Source: Dehalococcoidia bacterium (lineage in GTDB: Bacteria; Chloroflexota; Dehalococcoidia; Dehalococcoidales; BS750m-G39). From it: 5,430 nt of DNA. The DNA is taken from assembly GCA_004375675.1 (NCBI GenBank), contig SOKR01000127.1:1-5430 (forward strand), in the 5' to 3' direction. Shown one piece after another: positions 1 through 4,356 of the stretch. Each line of letters begins with the position of its first letter. Within the stretch, counting starts at the first letter, position 1. The notes under the pieces were generated by a model. That model was not told the DNA's origin and ran no database searches. It worked only from the letters and a program-made list of their open reading frames with translations. A program made the translations under genes and the position numbers.

Positions 1-454
1 CGATGCCCATAGAGGTGGCTGTACCCAGGACAGGGTCTACCTTAAATGGTTCCCAGAAGAAGCCGAGGTAGGGAGGGATGGTAAAGGCTGATATGGAGAT
101 AGTAACGATATAGCTCAGCATTAATGCCCAGCCGGCGATAAAGCCAGCCAGGTCGTTAAAGCCGTGACGGGCAAAGCTGGCCGAGCCACCGGCTTCAGGG
201 AACATGGCGGTGCCTTCGGCATAGGTAAGGGCGGTGAATATGAAGAGGATGCCGGCGATACCCAGGGCTATCGGGGTAGCCCCCAGGGCTACCACGGCGA
301 CGATACCCAGGGCGTAATAAATAGACGAACCAACATTCCCGTAGCCGGCGCTGAACAGGGCGGGGATACCCAGCACCCGCCTCAGCCTATCGCGTTTGAT
401 GCGGCGGGGACGGAAAATCCTGTCGCCGGGTTTGGGTCGGTAGTTATCTTGCAT
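1..454 (-). CDS. APC-family amino acid permease, N-terminal part (cut by left window edge)
   Basis: This is a membrane transporter of the amino acid-polyamine-organocation (APC) superfamily, probably a proton-coupled amino acid importer; the substrate cannot be told from this fragment. The frame is open from the ATG at 454-452 to the window edge, giving 151 residues. The first ~26 residues are basic and cytosolic (PRRIKRDRLRR around 16-26). TM1 follows with the broken-helix motif SAGYGNVGSSIYYALG (35-50), the counterpart of the G-[ST]-I-G-x-G-I-[FY] substrate and Na+/H+ site of the family. TM2 is about 55-78, with EGTAMFPEAGGSASFARHGF (80-99) as the usual loop after it, and TM3 is about 102-128. 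Family members have about 10-14 TM helices and 450-650 residues, so most of the gene lies outside. No strong Shine-Dalgarno is visible (only TAGAAT next to the ATG). It is divergent from the DUF47-pit unit and has its own promoter at 514-542. Confidence 0.85.
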   Translation of the reverse strand, partial: MQDNYRPKPGDRIFRPRRIKRDRLRRVLGIPALFSAGYGNVGSSIYYALGIVAVVALGATPIALGIAGILFIFTALTYAEGTAMFPEAGGSASFARHGFNDLAGFIAGWALMLSYIVTISISAFTIPPYLGFFWEPFKVDPVLGTATSMGI

Positions 455-513
455 ATTCTAGTTTACCCGATTTTAACACTAAAGTCCGCAATTTTATAGC
501 CCACAATTTGGTA

Positions 514-542
514 AGTTTATGCCCCCGAGCGCTGTCTGTCAA
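514..542 (-). promoter_or_regulatory. sigma70-type promoter for the APC permease
   Basis: Read on the minus strand, a perfect -35 hexamer TTGACA (542-537) is followed by a 17-bp spacer and the -10 hexamer TAAACT (519-514, 4 of 6 matches to TATAAT). The predicted start of transcription is near 507, leaving a 5' UTR of about 53 nt before the permease ATG at 454. It is oriented back to back with an identical promoter on the other strand. Hexamer identity and spacing are seen directly; activity is inferred. Confidence 0.65.
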
Positions 543-556
543 TAACCTTATATAGC

Positions 557-585
557 TTGACAATTATTTAACCCTCAACTAAACT
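557..585 (+). promoter_or_regulatory. sigma70-type promoter for the leader ORF-DUF47-pit unit
   Basis: TTGACA (557-562), a 17-bp AT-rich spacer and TAAACT (580-585) form a good housekeeping-type promoter. Transcription should begin near 591-593. That puts the GGAG at 592-595 at the extreme 5' end of the mRNA, only 6-9 nt before the ATGATG at 598-603, so the transcript would be nearly leaderless. The -35 element is 14 bp from the -35 of the opposing permease promoter, so the two polymerase footprints should overlap. Confidence 0.7.
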
Positions 586-600
586 CACGGTGGAGCCATG

Positions 601-687
601 ATGACCAATTTCCTCTTTTATACTCCTGATTTCCAAAGGGCGTTTATTCTGTATGCCCGCGGCGGGCAAAGGAGGTGTCGGGCGTGA
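601..687 (+). CDS. Possible 28-codon leader ORF coupled to the DUF47 gene
   Basis: This is a short open frame of 28 residues, or 29 if the adjacent ATG at 598 is used. ATG 601 is preferred because GGAG (592-595) is then 5 nt upstream. The peptide begins MMTNFLFYTPDF (counting the first Met) and ends in a basic stretch, GGQRRCRA. Its TGA stop (685-687) overlaps the GTG start of the DUF47 gene (684-686) in a GTGA arrangement, the classic geometry for termination-reinitiation coupling. The frame also spans a GC hairpin (654-668) and the DUF47 ribosome binding site (670-675), so ribosomes translating it would open both. I do not recognise the peptide. It may serve only as a translational relay, or may be a chance ORF, since 28 codons is short enough to arise at random. 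Confidence 0.4.
   Translation: MTNFLFYTPDFQRAFILYARGGQRRCRA
654..668 (+). promoter_or_regulatory. GC-rich hairpin directly before the DUF47 Shine-Dalgarno
   Basis: TGCCCG-CGG-CGGGCA forms a perfect 6-bp stem with a 3-nt loop. It ends at 668, two bases before the AGGAGG at 670-675. It lies inside the leader ORF and could stall or gate 30S access unless melted by leader translation. The pairing is seen directly; a regulatory role is inferred. Confidence 0.35.
670..675 (+). promoter_or_regulatory. Ribosome binding site that sets the DUF47 start
   Basis: AGGAGG is a full Shine-Dalgarno match and lies 8 nt before the GTG at 684. The farther upstream in-frame GTG at 675 overlaps this element and cannot be the initiator, so the start is placed at 684. 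This gives the family-typical beginning MKFPFIPREEKFFDLF. Confidence 0.85.
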
Positions 688-1310
688 AGTTCCCCTTTAT
701 TCCCCGTGAAGAAAAGTTCTTCGACCTCTTTCAGGCGAGCGCGCAAAACGTGGTAGAAGCGGCTCACCGGCTCAAGGAGATGGTCGATAGCTGGGAACAC
801 GTCGAGGGTAGCGTCGACGAGATAACCGAGCTTGAGCACAAGGGGGATATCATCACCCACGACATTATGGCGCGGCTGAACCGCACCTTCGTCACCCCCT
901 TCGACCGGGAAGATATAGTCCAGCTGGCTCATTCCCTGGATGACATCATCGACTTTATTCACGCGGCGGCTGACTCTATGCTTCTCTACAAGGTAAGTCG
1001 CCCCGGCCCCCGGGCTAAGGAACTGGCTGGCATTATCGTGCAGGCGGCGGAAGAAGTAGAGAAGGTAATGCCCCAGATCAGGAAGCACATCGTCTTAAGC
1101 CAGGTCCTCAAGCGCTGTGTCGAGATTAACCGCCTGGAAAACGTCGCCGACAGGGTATACCGTTCGGCGATGGCTGAGCTCTTTGCCGATTCGTCCGATA
1201 TAGCTGATGTTATCAAGTGGCGCGAGATTTACGCCCATATGGAAAGCGCCACCGACAGGTGCGAGGATGTGGCTGACGTCCTTGAAGGGGTAGCCATCAA
1301 GCATGCCTGA
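684..1310 (+). CDS. DUF47 / PhoU-like protein, accessory partner of the Pit phosphate transporter
   Basis: This is a 208-residue cytosolic, mostly helical protein of the DUF47 (PhoU-like, Pit accessory) family, near the usual ~205-215 length. It opens with the family's (K/R)EEKFFDLF segment (8-16). The first metal-binding-type motif is ELEHKGDIITHDI (49-61), with acidic and histidine residues E49, E51, H52, D55 and H59. TPFDREDI (71-78) and LDDIIDFIHAAAD follow. A second repeat in the C-terminal half carries EINRLENVADRVYR and ATDRCEDVADVLEGVA. In PhoU relatives these E/D motifs bind metal clusters. DUF47 genes commonly sit directly before pit genes and are thought to modulate transport. Here the stop overlaps the pit start by 8 bp, supporting coupled translation. 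The GTG start is chosen on the AGGAGG at 670-675. The biochemical role of DUF47 remains poorly defined. Confidence 0.9.
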   Translation: MKFPFIPREEKFFDLFQASAQNVVEAAHRLKEMVDSWEHVEGSVDEITELEHKGDIITHDIMARLNRTFVTPFDREDIVQLAHSLDDIIDFIHAAADSMLLYKVSRPGPRAKELAGIIVQAAEEVEKVMPQIRKHIVLSQVLKRCVEINRLENVADRVYRSAMAELFADSSDIADVIKWREIYAHMESATDRCEDVADVLEGVAIKHA

Positions 1311-2304
1311 TTTTGCCCTCGGTTACCTGATAATTATTGTTGTCTTTGCTGTTGGCTTTGGCCTGGTCAACGGCTTCAACGACGCCGCCAACGCCATCGG
1401 TGCTTCGGTCGGCTCCCGGGCTATTTCCCCCCGCAATGCGGTAATGCTGGCCGCCGTCTTCAATTTTGCCGGCGCCGCCAGCGGTCTGGCGGTGGCTCGC
1501 ACCATCGGCAAAGGGATTCTGGTCCCGGACGCGATATCCTACCTGACGGTGATTGCCGCCTTAGCCGCGGTTATCGTTTGGGGGGGTGCAGCAACCTACC
1601 TGGGTCTGCCGGTAAGCATAACCCACGGCTTTGTCAGCGGGCTGGCCGCCGCCGGCGCCGCCACGGTAGGCTTAGAAGCCATACAATGGGGTGTCATGCA
1701 GCGGGTGCTGTCGTCGGTGGTGGCGGCTCCCGTCCTCGGCTTTATCGGCGGCTTTGCCGTCATGGTCGTCCTGTTCTGGGTTTTCCGGCAGAGCGCTCCC
1801 GCCCGTATGAGAATCATTTTCAGCCGTTTGCAGTGGCTTACCGCCGCCTTTCTGGCCTACAGCCACGGCAAGAACGACGGCCAGATGCCCATCGGCGTTA
1901 TCACTATGGCGCTGGTGATTTATACCGGTCAGGCCACTCTTTGGGACAAAATCCCCTGGTGGGTCATCGGCATATCAGCTTTAGCCATAAGCTCGGGGAT
2001 GGCTTTTGGCGGCTGGCGGGTGATCAAGACAATAGGATTCAAGGTCGCCGACCTGCAGCCGATTCACGGCTTTGCCGCCAATCTCTCAGCGGCGGGGGTT
2101 ATTGAGGCGGCCTCGCATCTGGGTATCCCGGTGAGCACCACCCACTGCGCTAGCTCAGCCATTATGGGGGTAGGGTCTACACGGCGGTTTTCGGCGGTGC
2201 GCTGGGGGGTGGCGGGCAATATCGTGGTGGCCTGGATACTGACCTTCCCTATCTGCGGGGGGCTGGGTTATCTCTTCGCCTGGCTGCTCAAAATGGTATT
2301 CTAG
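1303..2304 (+). CDS. pit: Pit-family inorganic phosphate permease
   Basis: This is a 333-residue integral membrane transporter of the PiT (PHO-4) family. It imports phosphate, in bacteria usually as a neutral divalent metal-phosphate complex with protons. The two inverted family repeats are both visible. The first has GFNDAANAIG (24-33, the GANDVANA signature) and LPVSITHG (102-109). The second has YSHGKNDGQ (186-194), HGFAANLSAAGVI (255-267) and PVSTTHC (276-282). About ten hydrophobic segments can be counted, among them 8-22, 46-65, 80-97, 110-122, 136-160, 198-210, 218-235 and 307-331. Length fits short bacterial and archaeal Pit proteins; E. coli PitA has ~500 residues with a longer central loop. 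The ATG lies inside the end of the DUF47 gene (8-bp overlap) with only a weak AGGGG about 12 nt upstream, so it is probably translated by coupling. The gene converges on gmk with 6 bp between stop codons. Confidence 0.93.
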   Translation: MPDFALGYLIIIVVFAVGFGLVNGFNDAANAIGASVGSRAISPRNAVMLAAVFNFAGAASGLAVARTIGKGILVPDAISYLTVIAALAAVIVWGGAATYLGLPVSITHGFVSGLAAAGAATVGLEAIQWGVMQRVLSSVVAAPVLGFIGGFAVMVVLFWVFRQSAPARMRIIFSRLQWLTAAFLAYSHGKNDGQMPIGVITMALVIYTGQATLWDKIPWWVIGISALAISSGMAFGGWRVIKTIGFKVADLQPIHGFAANLSAAGVIEAASHLGIPVSTTHCASSAIMGVGSTRRFSAVRWGVAGNIVVAWILTFPICGGLGYLFAWLLKMVF

Positions 2305-2310
2305 CCGGAC

Positions 2311-2946
2311 TTAGAGGCTTATTTCCCGTGGGGTGCGGCGGCACTTTTCGGCGGTGATAATGGCTTCGATGGCTGATGCCGCCCGCTCGATTTCATTCCG
2401 CTCGTTGAACACGATATAGTCAAAGAGGTGTAGCTGCTTCATCTCTTCAGCGGCGGTCTTCAGACGCAGGTCGCAGTCGAGCTCAGATTCCGTCTGGCGC
2501 TCCCTCAGCCTGGTCTCGAGCTCCTCCGTTGTCGGTGACGCAAGAAAGATAAAAACCGCCTCGGGCAGGATTTTTTTAAGCGTAGCCGCCCCCTGCACGT
2601 CGACCTTGACTATGGCATCCTGCCCCGCCTCCAGGGCTTTCCTGACCGGTTCTCTGGGCACGCCGTACCAGTTCCCGTAGACATTGGCGTATTCCAGCAG
2701 CTCCTTGTTTTGTAACATCTTCTGGAAATCTTTCTCGGATACAAAGTGATAGGCGACATTATCTTCTTCGTTAGCCCGCTGGGTTCGGGTGGTAGCGGTG
2801 GTGATAAATTTCGCAGGGTGGCCCACTGTTTTCATTCGGTTCAAGACGGCGTCTTTGCCCGCTCCGGAGGGACCGGAGAGGACGATAAGCAGCGGTTTGG
2901 GGGTGGGGTTAAAAGGGGTTTCGTTTTTAGGGTTCGTCTTTTTCAT
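2311..2946 (-). CDS. gmk: Guanylate kinase
   Basis: This 211-residue cytosolic enzyme phosphorylates GMP or dGMP to GDP or dGDP with ATP, in purine nucleotide synthesis and (p)ppGpp-linked control of GTP pools. An N-terminal tail of ~18 residues precedes LLIVLSGPSGAGKDAV, with the P-loop GPSGAGKD at 25-32. The GMP-binding region has TATTRTQRANEEDNVAYHFV, where the usual SATTRxPRxGE carries a Q in place of P. ELLEYANVYGNWYGVP, VKVDVQGA and FDYIVFNE follow at their expected places, and the lid is near RLRERQTESE. Length is normal (~190-215). The ATG lies within the 3' end of remA (20-bp overlap) with no good Shine-Dalgarno, so expression is probably coupled to remA. The GKDAV form is one I associate with Dehalococcoidia-like sequences. 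Confidence 0.95.
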   Translation of the reverse strand: MKKTNPKNETPFNPTPKPLLIVLSGPSGAGKDAVLNRMKTVGHPAKFITTATTRTQRANEEDNVAYHFVSEKDFQKMLQNKELLEYANVYGNWYGVPREPVRKALEAGQDAIVKVDVQGAATLKKILPEAVFIFLASPTTEELETRLRERQTESELDCDLRLKTAAEEMKQLHLFDYIVFNERNEIERAASAIEAIITAEKCRRTPREISL

Positions 2947-3220
2947 CGCTTGGCTCTGGCTTCAGCAATGGGCCTCCTCGGCTGGCTTGCAGCCGACCAG
3001 CAATGGTTTCTGGGGCGAGGGCGCCCAGAATAATATGCCCGCTGTCGGTAAAGATAACGGCTTTAGTTCTTCGGCCGCTGGTCATATCAATCAGCAGCCC
3101 CTTATTTTTAGCCTGTTGAATAGTTCGTTTGGTGGGTGCGGAGTTTGGCGAAGCTATGGAAATAACCCTGTTCATGGCTAGTATATTACCAAATCCAATG
3201 TGAATAAGCTCAGCGACCAT
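2927..3220 (-). CDS. remA: RemA / DUF370 family DNA-binding regulator
   Basis: This is a 97-residue member of the RemA (DUF370) family, small DNA-binding proteins that in Bacillus subtilis activate biofilm-matrix and osmoprotection genes and form ring-like oligomers. The whole core is recognisable: ELIHIGFGNILAMNRVISI (4-22), SPNSAPTKR (24-32), GLLIDMTSGRRTKAVIF (41-57), DSGHIILGALAPETIAGRL (59-77). R18, R50 and R51 sit where conserved basic residues linked to DNA binding occur. A charged tail of about 20 residues (ending KPEPSDEKDEP) extends past the core. The ATG at 3220 is preferred over the upstream in-frame GTG at 3229 because GAGGTG (3232-3227) is an ideal Shine-Dalgarno 6 nt before the ATG and the GTG lies inside it. 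remA beside gmk is a known gene order, often with yicC before and rpoZ after; neither is here. Target genes in this organism are unknown. Confidence 0.92.
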   Translation of the reverse strand: MVAELIHIGFGNILAMNRVISIASPNSAPTKRTIQQAKNKGLLIDMTSGRRTKAVIFTDSGHIILGALAPETIAGRLQASRGGPLLKPEPSDEKDEP

Positions 3221-3328
3221 CGTTAACACCTCAGCAGATTACTTTTATCGATATGCGGACCCTTAAATCAAACTTGGCGATTGGCAATAATAATCACCCC
3301 TTTCTCTAGGGCAAATGCGGTGCTTACT

Positions 3329-3357
3329 ATAATATACCTTTAGCGCCGATTAGGCAA
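3329..3357 (-). promoter_or_regulatory. sigma70-type promoter for remA-gmk
   Basis: On the minus strand TTGCCT (3357-3352), a 17-bp spacer and TATTAT (3334-3329, 5 of 6 matches to consensus) make a strong candidate promoter. Transcription should begin near 3322, giving a 5' UTR of about 100 nt before the remA ATG at 3220. It diverges from the nfn promoter at 3380-3408, with 22 bp between the two -35 elements. Confidence 0.65.
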
Positions 3358-3362
3358 CGGGT

Positions 3363-3384
3363 TTCAAGCTCAAAGCGGCTTGAA
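3363..3384. repeat. Inverted repeat over the nfn -35 element (operator candidate)
   Basis: TTCAAGC (3363-3369) and GCTTGAA (3378-3384) are perfect 7-bp inverted arms around an 8-nt centre. The right arm overlaps the nfn -35 hexamer (3380-3385), and the left arm lies 6 bp from the remA -35 element. This is a natural place for a repressor or activator to control one or both divergent units. The right arm runs into a T6 tract (3385-3390), so a plus-strand terminator hairpin is an alternative, but no gene upstream on that strand would use it. Confidence 0.45.
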
Positions 3385-3408
3385 TTTTTTGAGATTTGCT
3401 GCTATCCT
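3380..3408 (+). promoter_or_regulatory. sigma70-type promoter for nfnAB
   Basis: TTGAAT (3380-3385), a 17-bp spacer and TATCCT (3403-3408) give four matches in each hexamer at optimal spacing. Transcription is predicted to start near 3415, producing a leader of about 97 nt before the nfnA TTG at 3512. The -35 is embedded in the inverted repeat at 3363-3384. Confidence 0.55.
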
Positions 3409-3428
3409 CTCTTTATGGATTGAGCTTT

Positions 3429-3458
3429 ATGAAAAACTATCGACAGGGCTATCTCTGA
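3429..3458 (+). CDS. Possible 9-codon leader peptide before the nfn attenuator
   Basis: ATG AAA AAC TAT CGA CAG GGC TAT CTC TGA encodes MKNYRQGYL. The frame begins about 14 nt from the predicted transcription start, with only a weak GAG (3422-3424) as ribosome binding site. Its stop codon (3456-3458) is the top of the 5' arm of the terminator hairpin, so a ribosome finishing this peptide would cover that arm and block hairpin formation. There is no run of one amino acid as in classical biosynthetic attenuators (two Tyr only). Such a short frame may well be chance. Confidence 0.2.
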   Translation: MKNYRQGYL

Positions 3459-3482
3459 AAACTCTTCAGGGGTGGCCTTTTT
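3445..3482 (+). terminator. Intrinsic terminator or attenuator in the nfnA leader
   Basis: In RNA, positions 3445-3458 pair with 3466-3479 in an uninterrupted 14-bp helix that includes four G-U pairs, with a 7-nt loop (AAACTCT) and a T5 tract at 3478-3482. The G-U pairs would become A-C mismatches on the opposite strand, so the structure is specific to plus-strand transcripts. It lies between the predicted promoter (start near 3415) and nfnA, so it would either attenuate nfnAB transcription or end a small RNA of about 68 nt. It is on the wrong strand to terminate remA-gmk. Confidence 0.6.
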
Positions 3483-3498
3483 AGTGTAATCTCGATTC

Positions 3499-3505
3499 GA
3501 GGTGA
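3499..3505 (+). promoter_or_regulatory. Ribosome binding site that sets the TTG start of nfnA
   Basis: GAGGTGA lies 6 nt before the TTG at 3512 and no ATG or GTG in frame gives the complete family N terminus, so the rare TTG start is accepted. The 5' half of the element pairs with CTCG (3491-3494) in a small hairpin, CTCG-ATT-CGAG (3491-3501), which might mask it weakly. Confidence 0.7.
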
Positions 3506-3511
3506 GCCGCT

Positions 3512-4345
3512 TTGTATAAGATTTTATTAAAGCAAGACCTGGTGCCCCAGATTCATCTTTTCAAGATGGATGCGCCGGCCGTGGCCAAGAAGGCTCGGGC
3601 GGGGCAGTTCGTCGTGGTCAGGATTGACGAAAAGGGCGAGCGTATCCCCCTTACCATCGCTGACTGGGACGAAAAAGAAGGCACGGTCACCATCGTCTTT
3701 ATGGAGGTGGGCGCCACCACCGCCCGCCTGGCTTTACTCAAAGAGGGCGACTCAATAGCCGACTTCGTCGGGCCGCTGGGTGTGCCCGCCGAAATCGAAA
3801 AGTTCGGTACCGTGGTCTGTGTTGCCGGTGGGGTGGGGGCGGCCCCCGTCGCCCCCGTCGCCCGCGAGCTCAAAAAGGCGGGTAACAGGGTTATCTCCAT
3901 CCTGGGGGCGCGCAGCCAAGAGCTGCTTTTCTGGGAGGACGTGTTGCAGTCTGTCAGCGACCAGATGATAGTGACCACCGACGACGGCTCCTACGGGCGC
4001 AAGGGTGTCGTCACCGAGCCGCTAAAAGAGCTATTGGAAAGCGGCGAAAAAGTCGACCGCGTTGTCGCCATCGGCCCCGTGGTCATGATGAAGTTCTGCT
4101 CCCTGACCACGTTGCCCTTCGGGGTCAAGACCATCGTCAGCCTCAACCCGATTATGGTCGACGGCACCGGTATGTGCGGCTGCTGTCGGGTAGCCGTTGA
4201 CGGCGAGACCAAGTTTGCCTGCGTCGACGGCCCCGATTTCGACGGGCATAAGGTGGACTGGGACCTGCTGGCCGCCCGCCAGCGTATCTACCTGGGCGAA
4301 GAGAAGTGCGCTTACGAGGAGTGGCAGAAAAGTCACTCTGCTTGA
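3512..4345 (+). CDS. nfnA: NfnA-type subunit: FAD/NAD-binding, [2Fe-2S] electron-transfer protein (sulfide/dihydroorotate dehydrogenase-like)
   Basis: This 277-residue cytosolic flavoprotein belongs to the ferredoxin-NADP reductase superfamily, of usual length (~275-285). The FAD-binding beta-barrel has the motif RIPLTIAD (44-51) and GPLG (87-90). The NAD-binding domain begins with VAGGVGAAPVAPVA (104-117). The C-terminal cluster region is DGTGMCGCCR (217-226) with ACVDGPDFDGHK (236-247); D217, C222, C225 and C237 are the likely [2Fe-2S] ligands, matching the Asp-plus-three-Cys arrangement I recall for Thermotoga NfnA. C224 is an additional Cys. With NfnB it should pass electrons from NADH in the reversible reaction NADH + 2 reduced ferredoxin + 2 NADP+ to NAD+ + 2 ferredoxin + 2 NADPH. 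It starts at TTG with GAGGTGA 6 nt upstream, and its stop overlaps the nfnB ribosome binding site. Alternatives are SudB-type sulfide dehydrogenase or an adaptor for a GltD-like protein. Confidence 0.85.
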   Translation: MYKILLKQDLVPQIHLFKMDAPAVAKKARAGQFVVVRIDEKGERIPLTIADWDEKEGTVTIVFMEVGATTARLALLKEGDSIADFVGPLGVPAEIEKFGTVVCVAGGVGAAPVAPVARELKKAGNRVISILGARSQELLFWEDVLQSVSDQMIVTTDDGSYGRKGVVTEPLKELLESGEKVDRVVAIGPVVMMKFCSLTTLPFGVKTIVSLNPIMVDGTGMCGCCRVAVDGETKFACVDGPDFDGHKVDWDLLAARQRIYLGEEKCAYEEWQKSHSA

Positions 4346-4356
4346 GGAGTTAATAA

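Noticed and set aside
164..499. Plus-strand open frame of 111 codons with repeated DTQG / GYRGSPQGYHG-like segments
   Set aside because: It lies opposite the APC permease, whose minus-strand translation has clear family motifs. The repeats simply reflect GGTATC/GCC-rich codons for membrane residues on the other strand.
531..545. CTGTC/CTGTCA copies resembling a PhoB (Pho) box upstream of the pit operon
   Set aside because: The copies overlap (4-5 bp apart) instead of having the 11-bp period of a Pho box, and they coincide with the minus-strand -35 element.
675..683. Earlier GTG start for the DUF47 protein
   Set aside because: The codon overlaps the AGGAGG element itself. Starting at 684 gives ideal spacing and the usual family N terminus.
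618..1088. Minus-strand open frame of 156 codons opposite the DUF47 gene
   Set aside because: Its translation shows no family features, and the plus strand encodes an unmistakable DUF47 protein with a good ribosome binding site.
2330..2348. Possible pit terminator GTGC-GGCG-GCAC followed by TTTT inside the 3' end of gmk
   Set aside because: There are only four Watson-Crick pairs, with weak G-U extension into the T tract and a short U4. It also falls in conserved gmk coding sequence.
2746..3181. Plus-strand open frames of 95 and 130 codons opposite gmk and remA
   Set aside because: They are shadows of two well-recognised minus-strand genes and have no ribosome binding site or family signature.
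3221..3229. Earlier GTG start for RemA
   Set aside because: The GTG is part of the GAGGTG Shine-Dalgarno, and the family normally starts just before the (A)ELIHIGFGN segment.
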